In this document: piece by piece, positions 1 through 6,327 of the stretch
How the letters are laid out: each line of letters starts with the position of its first letter
How positions within the stretch are numbered: the first letter of the stretch is position 1
NCBI GenBank assembly: GCA_947591115.1
Contig: CANQCX010000059.1
Location: 1 to 9,674, forward strand
From: an uncultured Lachnospiraceae bacterium
GTDB lineage: Bacteria; Bacillota; Clostridia; Lachnospirales; Lachnospiraceae
Length of the DNA: 9,674 bases
Direction of reading: 5' to 3'
Translations under genes and position numbers: made by a program
The notes under the pieces: model-generated
The model's input: only the letters and a program-made list of their open reading frames with translations
Databases searched by the model: none
Told to the model about the DNA's origin: nothing

Positions 1-480
1 GTAATCGACATGGCTTCGCGCCGCCTCGATATCCGAAGCATCCGGCAGTACGGAGGCGTCCGTTTCATTTTCGTCGTTTGGAAGTTGGGCGGAAATTTCG
101 GGAATGTTCCAAAGCTCGGATAAGGCCCCGAGGGTAATGTCAAATTTTCCGCCGCTCAGCCGTCCGTATTCGATTCCTTTTTGAAGCAGCGCAATGGTTT
201 CGTCGCTGACCGTTACGTAAGCGCCGGCATGAGCGTTGATTCGGGAAATCTCGCTGTCCGAAACGGTAACGGAAAACATGTCCTCATATTTTTTGGCAAG
301 CGCAAAGCAATGGTCGATATAGCGTTCGTCCTCTGTCCCGTAAAGGGTAATCGTAATGATGGTATCAAAATAAAAGCCGGAACGGGAAACGGAGCGATTC
401 CTTGCGGGAAGGGCGCAGCCGCCCAAAAGTCCGAGAACAAGGATCCCGATTTCCAAAACCGCAGCAATTTTTTTCTTCAT
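1..480 (-). CDS. apbE: FAD:protein FMN transferase (ApbE family) lipoprotein, 3'-truncated by window edge
   Basis: The minus-strand frame from the ATG at 480-478 is open to position 1, giving 160 residues with no stop; the C-terminal part lies outside the window. Residues 2-21 form a basic then hydrophobic signal peptide ending in a lipobox (LGGC, Cys22), so an exported lipoprotein is expected. ApbE-like segments follow: FDTIITITLYG (38-48), a DSEISRIN-type stretch (75-82), GGKFDITLGALSELW (110-124), and IEAARSHVDY at 151-160. The known family role is Mg-dependent transfer of FMN from FAD onto a threonine or serine of exported redox proteins such as RnfG or NqrC types. No obvious flavinylation target (DxxSGAT-like) is visible in the window. 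The catalytic C-terminal half cannot be checked. It is transcribed divergently from proB. The SD-like AGGAG lies 12 nt from the ATG, rather far, but no better start is seen. Confidence 0.88.
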   Translation of the reverse strand, partial: MKKKIAAVLEIGILVLGLLGGCALPARNRSVSRSGFYFDTIITITLYGTEDERYIDHCFALAKKYEDMFSVTVSDSEISRINAHAGAYVTVSDETIALLQKGIEYGRLSGGKFDITLGALSELWNIPEISAQLPNDENETDASVLPDASDIEAARSHVDY

Positions 481-492
481 AAACAGCGAAAA

Positions 493-497
493 CTCCT
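493..497 (-). promoter_or_regulatory. Ribosome binding site of apbE (AGGAG, long spacing)
   Basis: On the minus strand AGGAG is followed by 12 nt and then the ATG at 480. The spacing is longer than usual, but no in-frame ATG, GTG or TTG lies closer, and the residues after this ATG form a proper lipoprotein signal peptide, which supports the start. Confidence 0.55.
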
Positions 498-508
498 ATC
501 TTTTTTGC

Positions 509-541
509 TCCTGTTTTTTCATTATAGCATTAGAAACAGGA
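509..541. promoter_or_regulatory. Inverted repeat TCCTGTTT-N17-AAACAGGA around the apbE -10 box, possible operator
   Basis: The arms at 509-516 and 534-541 are perfect 8-bp inverted copies separated by 17 bp, with centres 25 bp apart. One arm sits at the expected apbE start site and the other in the promoter spacer, so the -10 box lies between them. That geometry fits a repressor site, but no known regulator family is recognised from the arm sequence. The symmetry is seen directly; the function is inferred. Confidence 0.4.
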
Positions 542-549
542 TGTGGCAA
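521..549 (-). promoter_or_regulatory. Sigma-A type promoter of apbE with extended -10
   Basis: Read on the minus strand: -35 TTGCCA (549-544), a 17-nt spacer, and a perfect -10 TATAAT (526-521) preceded by TGC, making an extended -10. Five of six -35 bases match consensus. Transcription would start near 514, giving a leader of about 34 nt. This is the best promoter match in the window. Confidence 0.85.
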
Positions 550-558
550 AAATGTTTT

Positions 559-587
559 TTGTATTTTCCGGAAAGATATGGTAGAGT
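559..587 (+). promoter_or_regulatory. Probable promoter of the proB operon
   Basis: TTGTAT (559-564), a 17-nt spacer and TAGAGT (582-587) preceded by TGG give a weak -35 with an extended -10. An alternative -10 is TATATT at 587-592. Its -35 box is only 9 bp from the -35 box of the divergent apbE promoter (544-549). The leader before proB would be about 30 nt, too short for a T-box or attenuator. Confidence 0.55.
565..574. promoter_or_regulatory. 10-bp perfect palindrome TTTCCGGAAA in the proB promoter spacer
   Basis: The palindrome occupies the first ten bases of the spacer between the proposed proB -35 and -10 boxes, where a bound protein would block or bend the promoter. CCGGAA words are common in this genome's coding regions, so chance remains possible. 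A regulatory role is inferred from position only. Confidence 0.3.
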
Positions 588-622
588 ATATTTGTGATTT
601 TAAATAAAAGACAGGTGGAAAA

Positions 623-1468
623 ATGGATACAGAAGCAAATCGGAATTATAAACGGGTAGTCGTAAAGATCGGCTCGTCTTCTCTGACGCATGAAAAGACG
701 GGAAGCCTTAATTTTAACAAGATGGAGCATCTGGTACGCGCGCTCTGCGATGTGCGCAATCAGGGCATCGACGTCTGTCTGGTCAGCTCCGGAGCGATCG
801 CGGTCGGACGGGATGCCATCGGTTTAAAGGAGCGGCCGGAGCATATTTCCGCCAAGCAGGCGTGCGCGGCGGTCGGACAGGCGAAGCTGATGATGACGTA
901 TCAGAAATTGTTCGGGGAGTACAATCAGGTTGCGGGACAGATTCTTCTGACCAAAAATACCATGATCAATCCCGTTTCGCGGGACAATGCCAAGAATACG
1001 TTTGAGGAGCTGTTCCGGATGGGCATTCTTCCGGTTGTAAATGAAAACGATACAGTCAGCACCTATGAGATGCAGTTTGGGGACAACGATACGCTGTCCG
1101 CTCTGGTCGCCTCGCTGATACAGGCGGATCTTTTGATTTTGCTTTCGGATATTGACGGATTGTGTACCGATGATCCGCACCGGAATCCGGATGCCGTCGT
1201 AATTCATGAAGTGGAGCAGATCGATGAACAGATCTACGAAATGGCGAAAGATTCCACAGGAAGCGAGGTCGGCACCGGAGGAATGGCGACAAAGCTGACT
1301 GCGGCGAAGATCGCGACGCTTTCCGGCGCGGATATGATCATTGCCAACGGAAAGGATGTTGGCGTCATTCAGCAGATTTTTGAGGGAAATATAACGGGAA
1401 CCCGTTTTCATGCCAATGCGAACCCGAATTTCCAGCTCGCGAATTTTATCATGGAGACGATCGGATAG
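623..1468 (+). CDS. proB: Glutamate 5-kinase (short form without PUA domain)
   Basis: Phosphorylates glutamate to glutamyl 5-phosphate, the first step of proline synthesis in the cytoplasm. The 281 residues make up a single amino-acid-kinase fold: KIGSSSL (15-21) for nucleotide binding, VSSGAIAVG (54-62), AVGQAK (83-88), NENDTVS (140-146), FGDNDTLSA (152-160), LSDIDGLCTDDP (174-185) and GTGGMATKL (217-225). The chain ends just after the kinase domain, whereas the E. coli type is about 367 residues with a C-terminal PUA domain, so this is the short form. The start is supported by AGGTGG at 613-618, five bases upstream. It is the first gene of a dense plus-strand cluster; its stop is 8 nt from the next start. 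Identity is very secure. Confidence 0.97.
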   Translation: MDTEANRNYKRVVVKIGSSSLTHEKTGSLNFNKMEHLVRALCDVRNQGIDVCLVSSGAIAVGRDAIGLKERPEHISAKQACAAVGQAKLMMTYQKLFGEYNQVAGQILLTKNTMINPVSRDNAKNTFEELFRMGILPVVNENDTVSTYEMQFGDNDTLSALVASLIQADLLILLSDIDGLCTDDPHRNPDAVVIHEVEQIDEQIYEMAKDSTGSEVGTGGMATKLTAAKIATLSGADMIIANGKDVGVIQQIFEGNITGTRFHANANPNFQLANFIMETIG

Positions 1469-1476
1469 GATAGCTT

Positions 1477-2100
1477 ATGGAACAGGAATCAATAGCAGCA
1501 AAAAACGCCTCTCGCAAAAGGGCGCTGGCGCTTCGGGAGGGACTTTCGGAGCAGGAGGCGGAAAAGAACAGCCGCCGGATCTGCGAATATGTGCTGCACA
1601 GTCCGCAGTATGCCGCCGCCCGCTCGATTTTGATGTATGCGGCGATCCGCAGAGAAGTCCGTCTTAAGCTGCTGGCGGAAACGGCGTTGCAAGAGGGAAA
1701 GGAGCTTTACTTTCCAAAGGTAGACGGCAGTACAATGGAGTTTTACCGGATAACCGGTCCAAACGAACTGACCGAGGGCGCGTTTCACGTACCGGAACCC
1801 TCCGGTCAAAGCGCCTGCTGGCGGCAGCCGGAGGACAACGCAAACAGCCGCTGCAATCTGATACTGGTTCCCGGCGTCGCATTTTCCAAAGAGGGACAGC
1901 GCATCGGGTACGGAAAAGGTTATTATGACCGCTATTTAAGCCTCCATCCGGAGCTTTTTCCCGTCGGGATCGCCCATGAAATCCAACTGGTTCCCGCGTG
2001 GGAGCCGGAGGCGCACGATATCGGGGTTCGAATGCTGATTACAGAAAAAGGAGTGAAAAACATTGATGAATCTGGAAGAATTATGCCAACATGCACATGA
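1477..2100 (+). CDS. 5-formyltetrahydrofolate cyclo-ligase (5,10-methenyl-THF synthetase)
   Basis: Converts 5-formyl-THF and ATP to 5,10-methenyl-THF, salvaging the inactive folate made by SHMT side activity. The 207 residues show the family layout: an N-terminal basic ATP-contacting helix (ASRKRALALR, 11-20), YFPKV (78-82), the signature LILVPGVAFSKEG (128-140) followed by RIGYGKGYYDRYL (142-153), and HDIGVRMLITE (180-190). About 17 residues continue past the usual end (191-207), and this tail is encoded by the stretch shared with proA. A small insertion (about 109-126, SGQSACWRQPEDNANSRC) precedes the signature. The AGGA ribosome site at 1467-1470 overlaps the proB stop. The gene lies between proB and proA and has no direct role in proline synthesis, so the link is probably shared transcription. 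B. subtilis YqgN and E. coli YgfA are the named homologues. Confidence 0.93.
   Translation: MEQESIAAKNASRKRALALREGLSEQEAEKNSRRICEYVLHSPQYAAARSILMYAAIRREVRLKLLAETALQEGKELYFPKVDGSTMEFYRITGPNELTEGAFHVPEPSGQSACWRQPEDNANSRCNLILVPGVAFSKEGQRIGYGKGYYDRYLSLHPELFPVGIAHEIQLVPAWEPEAHDIGVRMLITEKGVKNIDESGRIMPTCT
2048..2053 (+). promoter_or_regulatory. Ribosome binding site of proA, inside the upstream gene
   Basis: AAGGAG lies within the 3' end of the cyclo-ligase gene. It is 9 nt from a TTG (2063) and 12 nt from the ATG (2066), so both starts are physically possible; they differ by one residue. ATG is preferred on codon grounds. Confidence 0.6.
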
Positions 2101-3322
2101 GGTACGGCTTTCCGTCGGGATGCTCGATGCAGATGTGAAAAACAAGGTGCTGGAGGATGCGGCGGATGCATTGCTTGAACAGGAGGCAGAGATCTTAGCC
2201 GCCAATGCGCAGGACGTGGAGAACGGCCGCGCGAATCATATGCCGGAAGCCTTAGTGGACCGCCTTTCTTTGGATCATGACCGTTTGGAGGCGATGGCGG
2301 ACGGACTGCGCCAGATCGCGGGTTTGGATGATCCGATCGGGGAAGTGATGTCCATGAAAAAACGTCCGAACGGCTTGATCATCGGAAAAAGGAGAGTTCC
2401 CCTCGGCGTGATCGGCATGATCTTTGAGGCGCGTCCGAACGTGACCTCCGATGCCTTCGGACTTTGTTTTAAAACAGGAAACTGTGTAATTTTAAAGGGC
2501 GGAAAGGATGCCATTTATTCCAATATCGCGATCGTAAAAGCGTTAAAACAGGCGCTTCAGAAAAACGGCGTGACGGAATATGCGCTGAATCTGATCGAAG
2601 CGACCGACCGCGAAACGACAGAGCGGTTTATGAAGATGAACCAATACGTCGATCTGCTGATTCCGCGCGGCGGACAGGGTTTGATCCAAAGCGTGGTCAA
2701 CAATGCAACCATTCCGGTCATTGAAACCGGAACGGGAAACTGCCATATTTATGTCGATCAGGCGGCGGATCTTTCGATGGCGGCGGATATCATCCGCAAT
2801 GCCAAAACACAGAGGATCGGCGTCTGCAATGCCTGTGAGTCGATCGTCGTCCACAAGGCGGTCGCAAAGGAATTCCTTCCGATGCTCTACCGCGCTTTGG
2901 AGGACAAAGAGGTGGAGCTGCGCGTCGATCCGGCGGCGGAGGCCTGTCTGGATCAAAATCTTCCGCTGGTGCATCCGGCGACGGAGGAGGACTGGGGAAA
3001 AGAATATCTGGATTATATCCTTTCCGTAAAGGTCGTGGAGGATATCGACGAAGCGATCGCTCATATCAACCGCTACAATACGTCGCATTCCGATGCGATC
3101 ATAACCAAAGACTATGATCGTGCGCAGAAATTTTTAAACGAGATCGATTCCGCATGCGTCTATGTCAACGCCTCCACCCGTTTTTCGGACGGAAACGAAT
3201 TCGGCTTCGGCGCGGAAATCGGGATCAGCACGCAAAAGCTCCATGCAAGGGGTCCGATGGGCTTAGAGGCGCTGACCAGCTATAAATATATCATCTATGG
3301 AAACGGACAGATTCGCAAATAA
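2066..3322 (+). CDS. proA: Glutamate-5-semialdehyde dehydrogenase (gamma-glutamyl phosphate reductase)
   Basis: NADPH-dependent reduction of glutamyl 5-phosphate to glutamate-5-semialdehyde, the second step of proline synthesis, acting directly on the labile ProB product. From the ATG at 2066 it has 418 residues, the normal length. Visible signatures are PLGVIGMIFEARPNVTSDA (112-130), KTGNCVILKGGKDA (136-149), IPRGGQGLI (199-207), IETGTGNCHIYVD (219-231), the catalytic motif GVCNACES with Cys254 as probable nucleophile (252-259), EFGFGAEIGISTQK (378-391) and ARGPMGLEALTSYKY (394-408). The first 35 nt overlap the cyclo-ligase gene in another frame, suggesting translational coupling. The upstream TTG at 2063 would add one residue. 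proC is not in the window. Confidence 0.97.
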   Translation: MNLEELCQHAHEVRLSVGMLDADVKNKVLEDAADALLEQEAEILAANAQDVENGRANHMPEALVDRLSLDHDRLEAMADGLRQIAGLDDPIGEVMSMKKRPNGLIIGKRRVPLGVIGMIFEARPNVTSDAFGLCFKTGNCVILKGGKDAIYSNIAIVKALKQALQKNGVTEYALNLIEATDRETTERFMKMNQYVDLLIPRGGQGLIQSVVNNATIPVIETGTGNCHIYVDQAADLSMAADIIRNAKTQRIGVCNACESIVVHKAVAKEFLPMLYRALEDKEVELRVDPAAEACLDQNLPLVHPATEEDWGKEYLDYILSVKVVEDIDEAIAHINRYNTSHSDAIITKDYDRAQKFLNEIDSACVYVNASTRFSDGNEFGFGAEIGISTQKLHARGPMGLEALTSYKYIIYGNGQIRK

Positions 3323-3338
3323 AAGAAAGGTCAAACAG

Positions 3339-4775
3339 ATGTATCAAATAGATTTAACATTGCCCCCGCCGGAGGAGGAGCCGCAGCGCCAGCAGTATTT
3401 TATTGAAAAATGCCGCCGCAGCGTGCAGGCGTTTTATGAAAAAAATCATCGTTTTCCGCGCGCCTGCATCAAAACGTTCGGGTGCCAGATGAATGCGCGC
3501 GATTCCGAAAAACTGCTCGGGATCCTGACACAGGCGGGATATGTGGAAACCGAGGACGAGCAGGCGGATCTTGTTCTTTATAACACCTGTACGGTGCGCG
3601 AAAATGCAAACAATAAAGTGTACGGCCATCTGGGAACGCTTGCGGGATATAAAAAAAAGAACCCCGAAATGAAAATCGCCCTGTGCGGCTGCATGATGCA
3701 GGAGCAGGAGGTGGTTGAGCGTATCCGAACCGGCTACCGGTTTGTCGATCTGATCTTCGGAACGCACAACCTCTATCGGTTTGCCGAGCTGTTGTGCCGC
3801 TGTCTGGAATCGGATTCTATGGTTGTTGATATCTGGAACGATACGGACAAGATTGTGGAGGAGCTTCCAAACAAGCGGAAATATTCCTTTAAATCGGGCG
3901 TCAATATCATGTTTGGCTGCAACAATTTCTGCAGCTACTGCATTGTTCCGTATGTGCGGGGCCGCGAGAGAAGCCGTAAGCCGCAGGAGATCATACGGGA
4001 GATCGAGGCGCTGGTTTCGGACGGCGTGTGCGAGGTCATGCTGCTGGGACAAAATGTAAATTCTTACGGCAAAAATCTGGAAACCGAGGTGACGTTTGCC
4101 CAGCTTTTACGCAGGATCAACGAAATCGAGGGGTTGCAGCGCATCCGTTTTATGACGTCCCATCCGAAAGATCTGTCGGAGGAGCTGATCGAAGCCATCC
4201 GCGACTGCGACAAGGTATGCCATCATCTGCATCTGCCGCTTCAGTCGGGAAGCACGCGGATTTTAAAGGAGATGAACCGGCGCTATACCAAAGAGCAGTA
4301 TCTGAATCTGGTGGACAAGCTGCGGAGCGCGGTGCCGGATATTGCGATCACAACGGATATTATCGTGGGATTTCCGGGCGAAACGGAAGAAGATTTTGAA
4401 GAAACCCTAGATGTCGTGCGCCGCGTCAGATTTGACAGCGCGTTTACGTTCCTTTATTCCAAGCGGACCGGAACGCCTGCCGCTGCTATGAAAGACCAGA
4501 TTCCGCCGGAAACGGCAAAAAAACGCTTTGACCGGCTGCTGGCGGAGGTGCAGACCATTTCCGCGGAAAAAGCCATGCTGCTGCAGGGGCGGACGCTTCC
4601 GGTTCTGGTGGAGGAGATCAACCGGCAGGATGCTTCTTTGGTATCCGGACGGCTGTCAAACAATTCCGTTGTTCATTTTGCGGGGAACGAAGCGATGATC
4701 GGAAAGATCTATCCGGTACGGCTGGAAGAATGCCGGGGATTTTATTATATTGGAAGGGCTGTTTCGGATGCATAA
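3339..4775 (+). CDS. miaB: tRNA-2-methylthio-N6-dimethylallyladenosine synthase (MiaB)
   Basis: Radical-SAM methylthiotransferase that adds a methylthio group to i6A at position 37 of tRNAs reading UNN codons. From the ATG at 3339 there are 478 residues. The N-terminal UPF0004/MTTase domain carries the auxiliary cluster cysteines in TFGCQMN (Cys49), NTCTVRENA (Cys84) and CGCMMQ (Cys118). The radical-SAM motif CNNFCSYC places cluster cysteines at 194, 198 and 201, followed by VPYVRGRERSR. LLGQNVNSYG (235-244), HLPLQSGS (298-305) and TTDIIVGFPGETEEDF (338-353) are typical of MiaB. A TRAM domain closes the protein (about 413-474). AAAGG at 3326-3330 sits 8 nt before this ATG; an in-frame ATG at 3297 lies inside proA and has no good ribosome site, so it was not used. 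An upstream extension of about 40 residues precedes the MTTase domain, as in many clostridial MiaB proteins. Confidence 0.96.
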   Translation: MYQIDLTLPPPEEEPQRQQYFIEKCRRSVQAFYEKNHRFPRACIKTFGCQMNARDSEKLLGILTQAGYVETEDEQADLVLYNTCTVRENANNKVYGHLGTLAGYKKKNPEMKIALCGCMMQEQEVVERIRTGYRFVDLIFGTHNLYRFAELLCRCLESDSMVVDIWNDTDKIVEELPNKRKYSFKSGVNIMFGCNNFCSYCIVPYVRGRERSRKPQEIIREIEALVSDGVCEVMLLGQNVNSYGKNLETEVTFAQLLRRINEIEGLQRIRFMTSHPKDLSEELIEAIRDCDKVCHHLHLPLQSGSTRILKEMNRRYTKEQYLNLVDKLRSAVPDIAITTDIIVGFPGETEEDFEETLDVVRRVRFDSAFTFLYSKRTGTPAAAMKDQIPPETAKKRFDRLLAEVQTISAEKAMLLQGRTLPVLVEEINRQDASLVSGRLSNNSVVHFAGNEAMIGKIYPVRLEECRGFYYIGRAVSDA

Positions 4776-5145
4776 GCGTTTACAAAAAAATGACGTTCTT
4801 TTTTTATCCGCGACTGCGCTGCTTCTTGCCGCGGTGCTTGCGGCGATGCTCCTGTTTCGGGGGAAAAGCGGAAAACAGGTTGTGATTACGGTAGACCGCG
4901 AAGTATTCGGAACCTATCCGCTGTCACAGGATAACGTCGTTCGGATCGATACCGGCACCTCTGTCAACGAGCTTACCATTGAAAACGGGACGGCGAAAAT
5001 GACAGAAGCCGACTGTCCGGACAAGCTTTGTATGCATCAAAAAGCCATTTCGCGCGAACGGGAGACGATCGTCTGTCTTCCGAACAAAATCGTCGTTACG
5101 GTAACGGGCGGCGGGGACAGCAGTCTGGATGCAATCGTAAACTAG
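4768..5145 (+). CDS. NusG domain II-containing membrane-anchored protein
   Basis: A 125-residue protein with one N-terminal hydrophobic segment (about 10-30) following basic residues, then a small globular domain predicted outside the membrane. The domain looks like NusG_II (PF07009): KQVVITVDREVFGTYPLS (36-53), VNELTIENG (66-74), then a three-cysteine pattern, DCPDKLCMHQKAI (82-94, Cys83 and Cys88) and TIVCLPNKIVV (100-110, Cys103). It is not the transcription factor NusG; only the domain fold is shared. Exact function is unproven. It starts at ATG 4768, overlapping the miaB stop by 8 nt, with GGAAGGG about 9 nt upstream; the in-frame TTG at 4750 is less likely. It is followed 12 nt later by a Gx-family membrane protein, its usual partner. 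In Listeria-type extracellular electron transfer loci I recall a similar pair (EetA/EetB), so a redox or cofactor-related envelope role is plausible but inferred. Confidence 0.88.
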   Translation: MHKRLQKNDVLFLSATALLLAAVLAAMLLFRGKSGKQVVITVDREVFGTYPLSQDNVVRIDTGTSVNELTIENGTAKMTEADCPDKLCMHQKAISRERETIVCLPNKIVVTVTGGGDSSLDAIVN

Positions 5146-5157
5146 GCAGGTGGCACA

Positions 5158-5652
5158 ATGAAACGAAAAACGGCATATATGGGATTATTTCTTGCGCTCG
5201 CGCTGATCTGCGGCTATGTGGAAATGCTGATCCCGATTCCGCTCGGAATTCCGGGCGTGAAGCTCGGACTGACCAATATCGTGGTGCTGATCATGCTTTA
5301 CAGCATCGGCGTCAAGGAAGCGTTTGCAATTTCCGTACTCCGCATTCTGCTGTCCGGATTTTTATTCGGAAATGCCTTCAGCATTTTGTATTCCTTATCC
5401 GGCGGCATTTTGAGTTTTGCGGTCATGCTGCTGCTTAAAAAGAGCGGCAGGCTGGGATGTATTTCCGTTAGTACGGCAGGCGGGATTTTTCACAATATCG
5501 GGCAGCTTGGAATGGCGGTTCTGATCGTCGGAAATACTGCGGTTTTGTACTATTGTCCGGTTCTTTTGGTTTCCGGCGCGCTGACCGGACTGCTCATCGG
5601 CGTTTTGGCGCAGGAGATCATCCTCCGCATCGGGGATCGCATCCGTTTTTAA
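5158..5652 (+). CDS. Gx transporter family / heptaprenyl diphosphate synthase component I-like membrane protein
   Basis: A 164-residue, very hydrophobic protein with about five membrane segments (roughly 7-24, 38-52, 55-72, 75-94, 105-128, 130-155, some pairs short). Family PF07456 motifs are visible: IPLGIPGVKLGLTN (27-40), LRILLSGFLFGN (61-72) and AGGIFHNIGQL (107-117). Databases often call it heptaprenyl diphosphate synthase component I, but its membrane topology resembles ECF transporter S components, and no aspartate-rich prenyltransferase motif is present. A substrate cannot be named from the sequence. The ribosome site AGGTGG (5148-5153) is 4 nt from the ATG. It follows the NusG_II gene by 12 nt, and that pairing is the main functional clue. 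No component II prenyltransferase is in the window. Confidence 0.88.
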   Translation: MKRKTAYMGLFLALALICGYVEMLIPIPLGIPGVKLGLTNIVVLIMLYSIGVKEAFAISVLRILLSGFLFGNAFSILYSLSGGILSFAVMLLLKKSGRLGCISVSTAGGIFHNIGQLGMAVLIVGNTAVLYYCPVLLVSGALTGLLIGVLAQEIILRIGDRIRF

Positions 5653-5676
5653 AGAAACGCCAAAAAGAATGTCTGC

Positions 5677-5686
5677 AAAAGGAGAT
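5677..5686 (+). promoter_or_regulatory. Strong ribosome binding site that fixes the ruvA start
   Basis: AAAAGGAGAT precedes the ATG at 5690 with 5 nt after AGGAG. It rules out an in-frame ATG at 5669 that would add seven residues (MSAKGDI) before the conserved MFSYIKG start. Confidence 0.8.
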
Positions 5687-5689
5687 ATT

Positions 5690-6307
5690 ATGTTTTCGTA
5701 TATCAAAGGAGAGCTTACGGAGGTCAATCCGGATCACATCGTGCTGGAAGCGGGCGGGATCGGCTATATGATCTATGTTCCGACGCTGGCATTGGAATAC
5801 CTTCCGGAGACGGGAAACGAGGTAAAAATCTATACTTATCTGTATTTTCGAGAAGATCTGGTCGTGCTGTACGGCTTTTTATCACGAGAGGATCTTGAAG
5901 TATTCAAGCTGCTGATTGCAATCAGCGGGATCGGACCGAAAGCGGCGGTCGGGATCCTGTCCGCGATGTCGGCGGAGGATCTGCAGTTTGCCGTCATTTC
6001 GCAGGACGCCAAAGCGATCGCAAAGGCGCCAGGCATCGGCAGCAAAACCGCGCAGCGCGTTATTCTGGAATTAAAGGATAAGCTATCTTTTGAGGAGGTT
6101 CTGGAAAATAAGCTGGAAAAAGGAACGGGAGCGGCGGCTCCGGCAGCGGGAACCGGTACGGTAAAAAACGAGGCGGTCATGGCGCTGACGGCGCTCGGCT
6201 ATTCTTCCTCCGAAAGCTTAAAGGCAGTCTCAAAGGTAGACATTACGCCGGAAATGAATGTAGAGGAAGTATTAAAACAGGCGTTAAAGCATATGGCGCT
6301 GTTTTAA
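5690..6307 (+). CDS. ruvA: Holliday junction branch migration protein RuvA
   Basis: Binds four-way DNA junctions as a tetramer and loads RuvB hexamers for branch migration in recombinational repair. The 205 residues show all three RuvA domains: an N-terminal OB fold (MFSYIKGELTEV to about 62, ending in VVLYGF), two helix-hairpin-helix motifs (ISGIGPKAAVGILS, 78-91, and APGIGSKTAQRVILEL, 113-128), a flexible Ala/Gly/Thr-rich linker (about 144-158), and domain III that binds RuvB (VMALTALGYSSSESLKAV, 163-180). The upstream membrane-protein gene ends 37 nt earlier and ruvB begins 20 nt later, so ruvA and ruvB are surely cotranscribed. ruvC is not adjacent, as expected in Firmicutes where RecU usually resolves junctions. 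Confidence 0.97.
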   Translation: MFSYIKGELTEVNPDHIVLEAGGIGYMIYVPTLALEYLPETGNEVKIYTYLYFREDLVVLYGFLSREDLEVFKLLIAISGIGPKAAVGILSAMSAEDLQFAVISQDAKAIAKAPGIGSKTAQRVILELKDKLSFEEVLENKLEKGTGAAAPAAGTGTVKNEAVMALTALGYSSSESLKAVSKVDITPEMNVEEVLKQALKHMALF

Positions 6308-6327
6308 ATGCGTGAGGTTATCGGAAT

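Noticed and set aside
213..467. Minus-strand 84-codon frame and plus-strand frame 181-597 over the apbE region
   Set aside because: The correct minus-strand frame (480 to 1) encodes a lipoprotein signal peptide and ApbE motifs; these other frames overlap it without recognisable motifs.
588..622. Search for a T-box, proline attenuator or riboswitch before proB
   Set aside because: The expected leader is only about 30 nt, too short to hold one, and no specifier or antiterminator element is seen.
824..1411. Long minus-strand open frame (195 codons) opposite proB
   Set aside because: It has no ribosome site or recognisable motifs and lies exactly against a well-conserved gene; its composition is that of a reversed coding strand.
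3297..3338. Upstream in-frame ATG for miaB inside the proA end
   Set aside because: It adds 14 non-conserved residues encoded within proA and lacks a proper ribosome site, while the ATG at 3339 has one.
3651..3658. Run of eight A in miaB, possible slippage or programmed frameshift site
   Set aside because: It encodes ordinary lysines in a surface region, with no downstream stem or alternative frame of interest.
3354..4052. Long minus-strand open frame (232 codons) opposite miaB
   Set aside because: It is a complement shadow of the conserved MiaB N-terminal and radical-SAM regions, with no family signature of its own.
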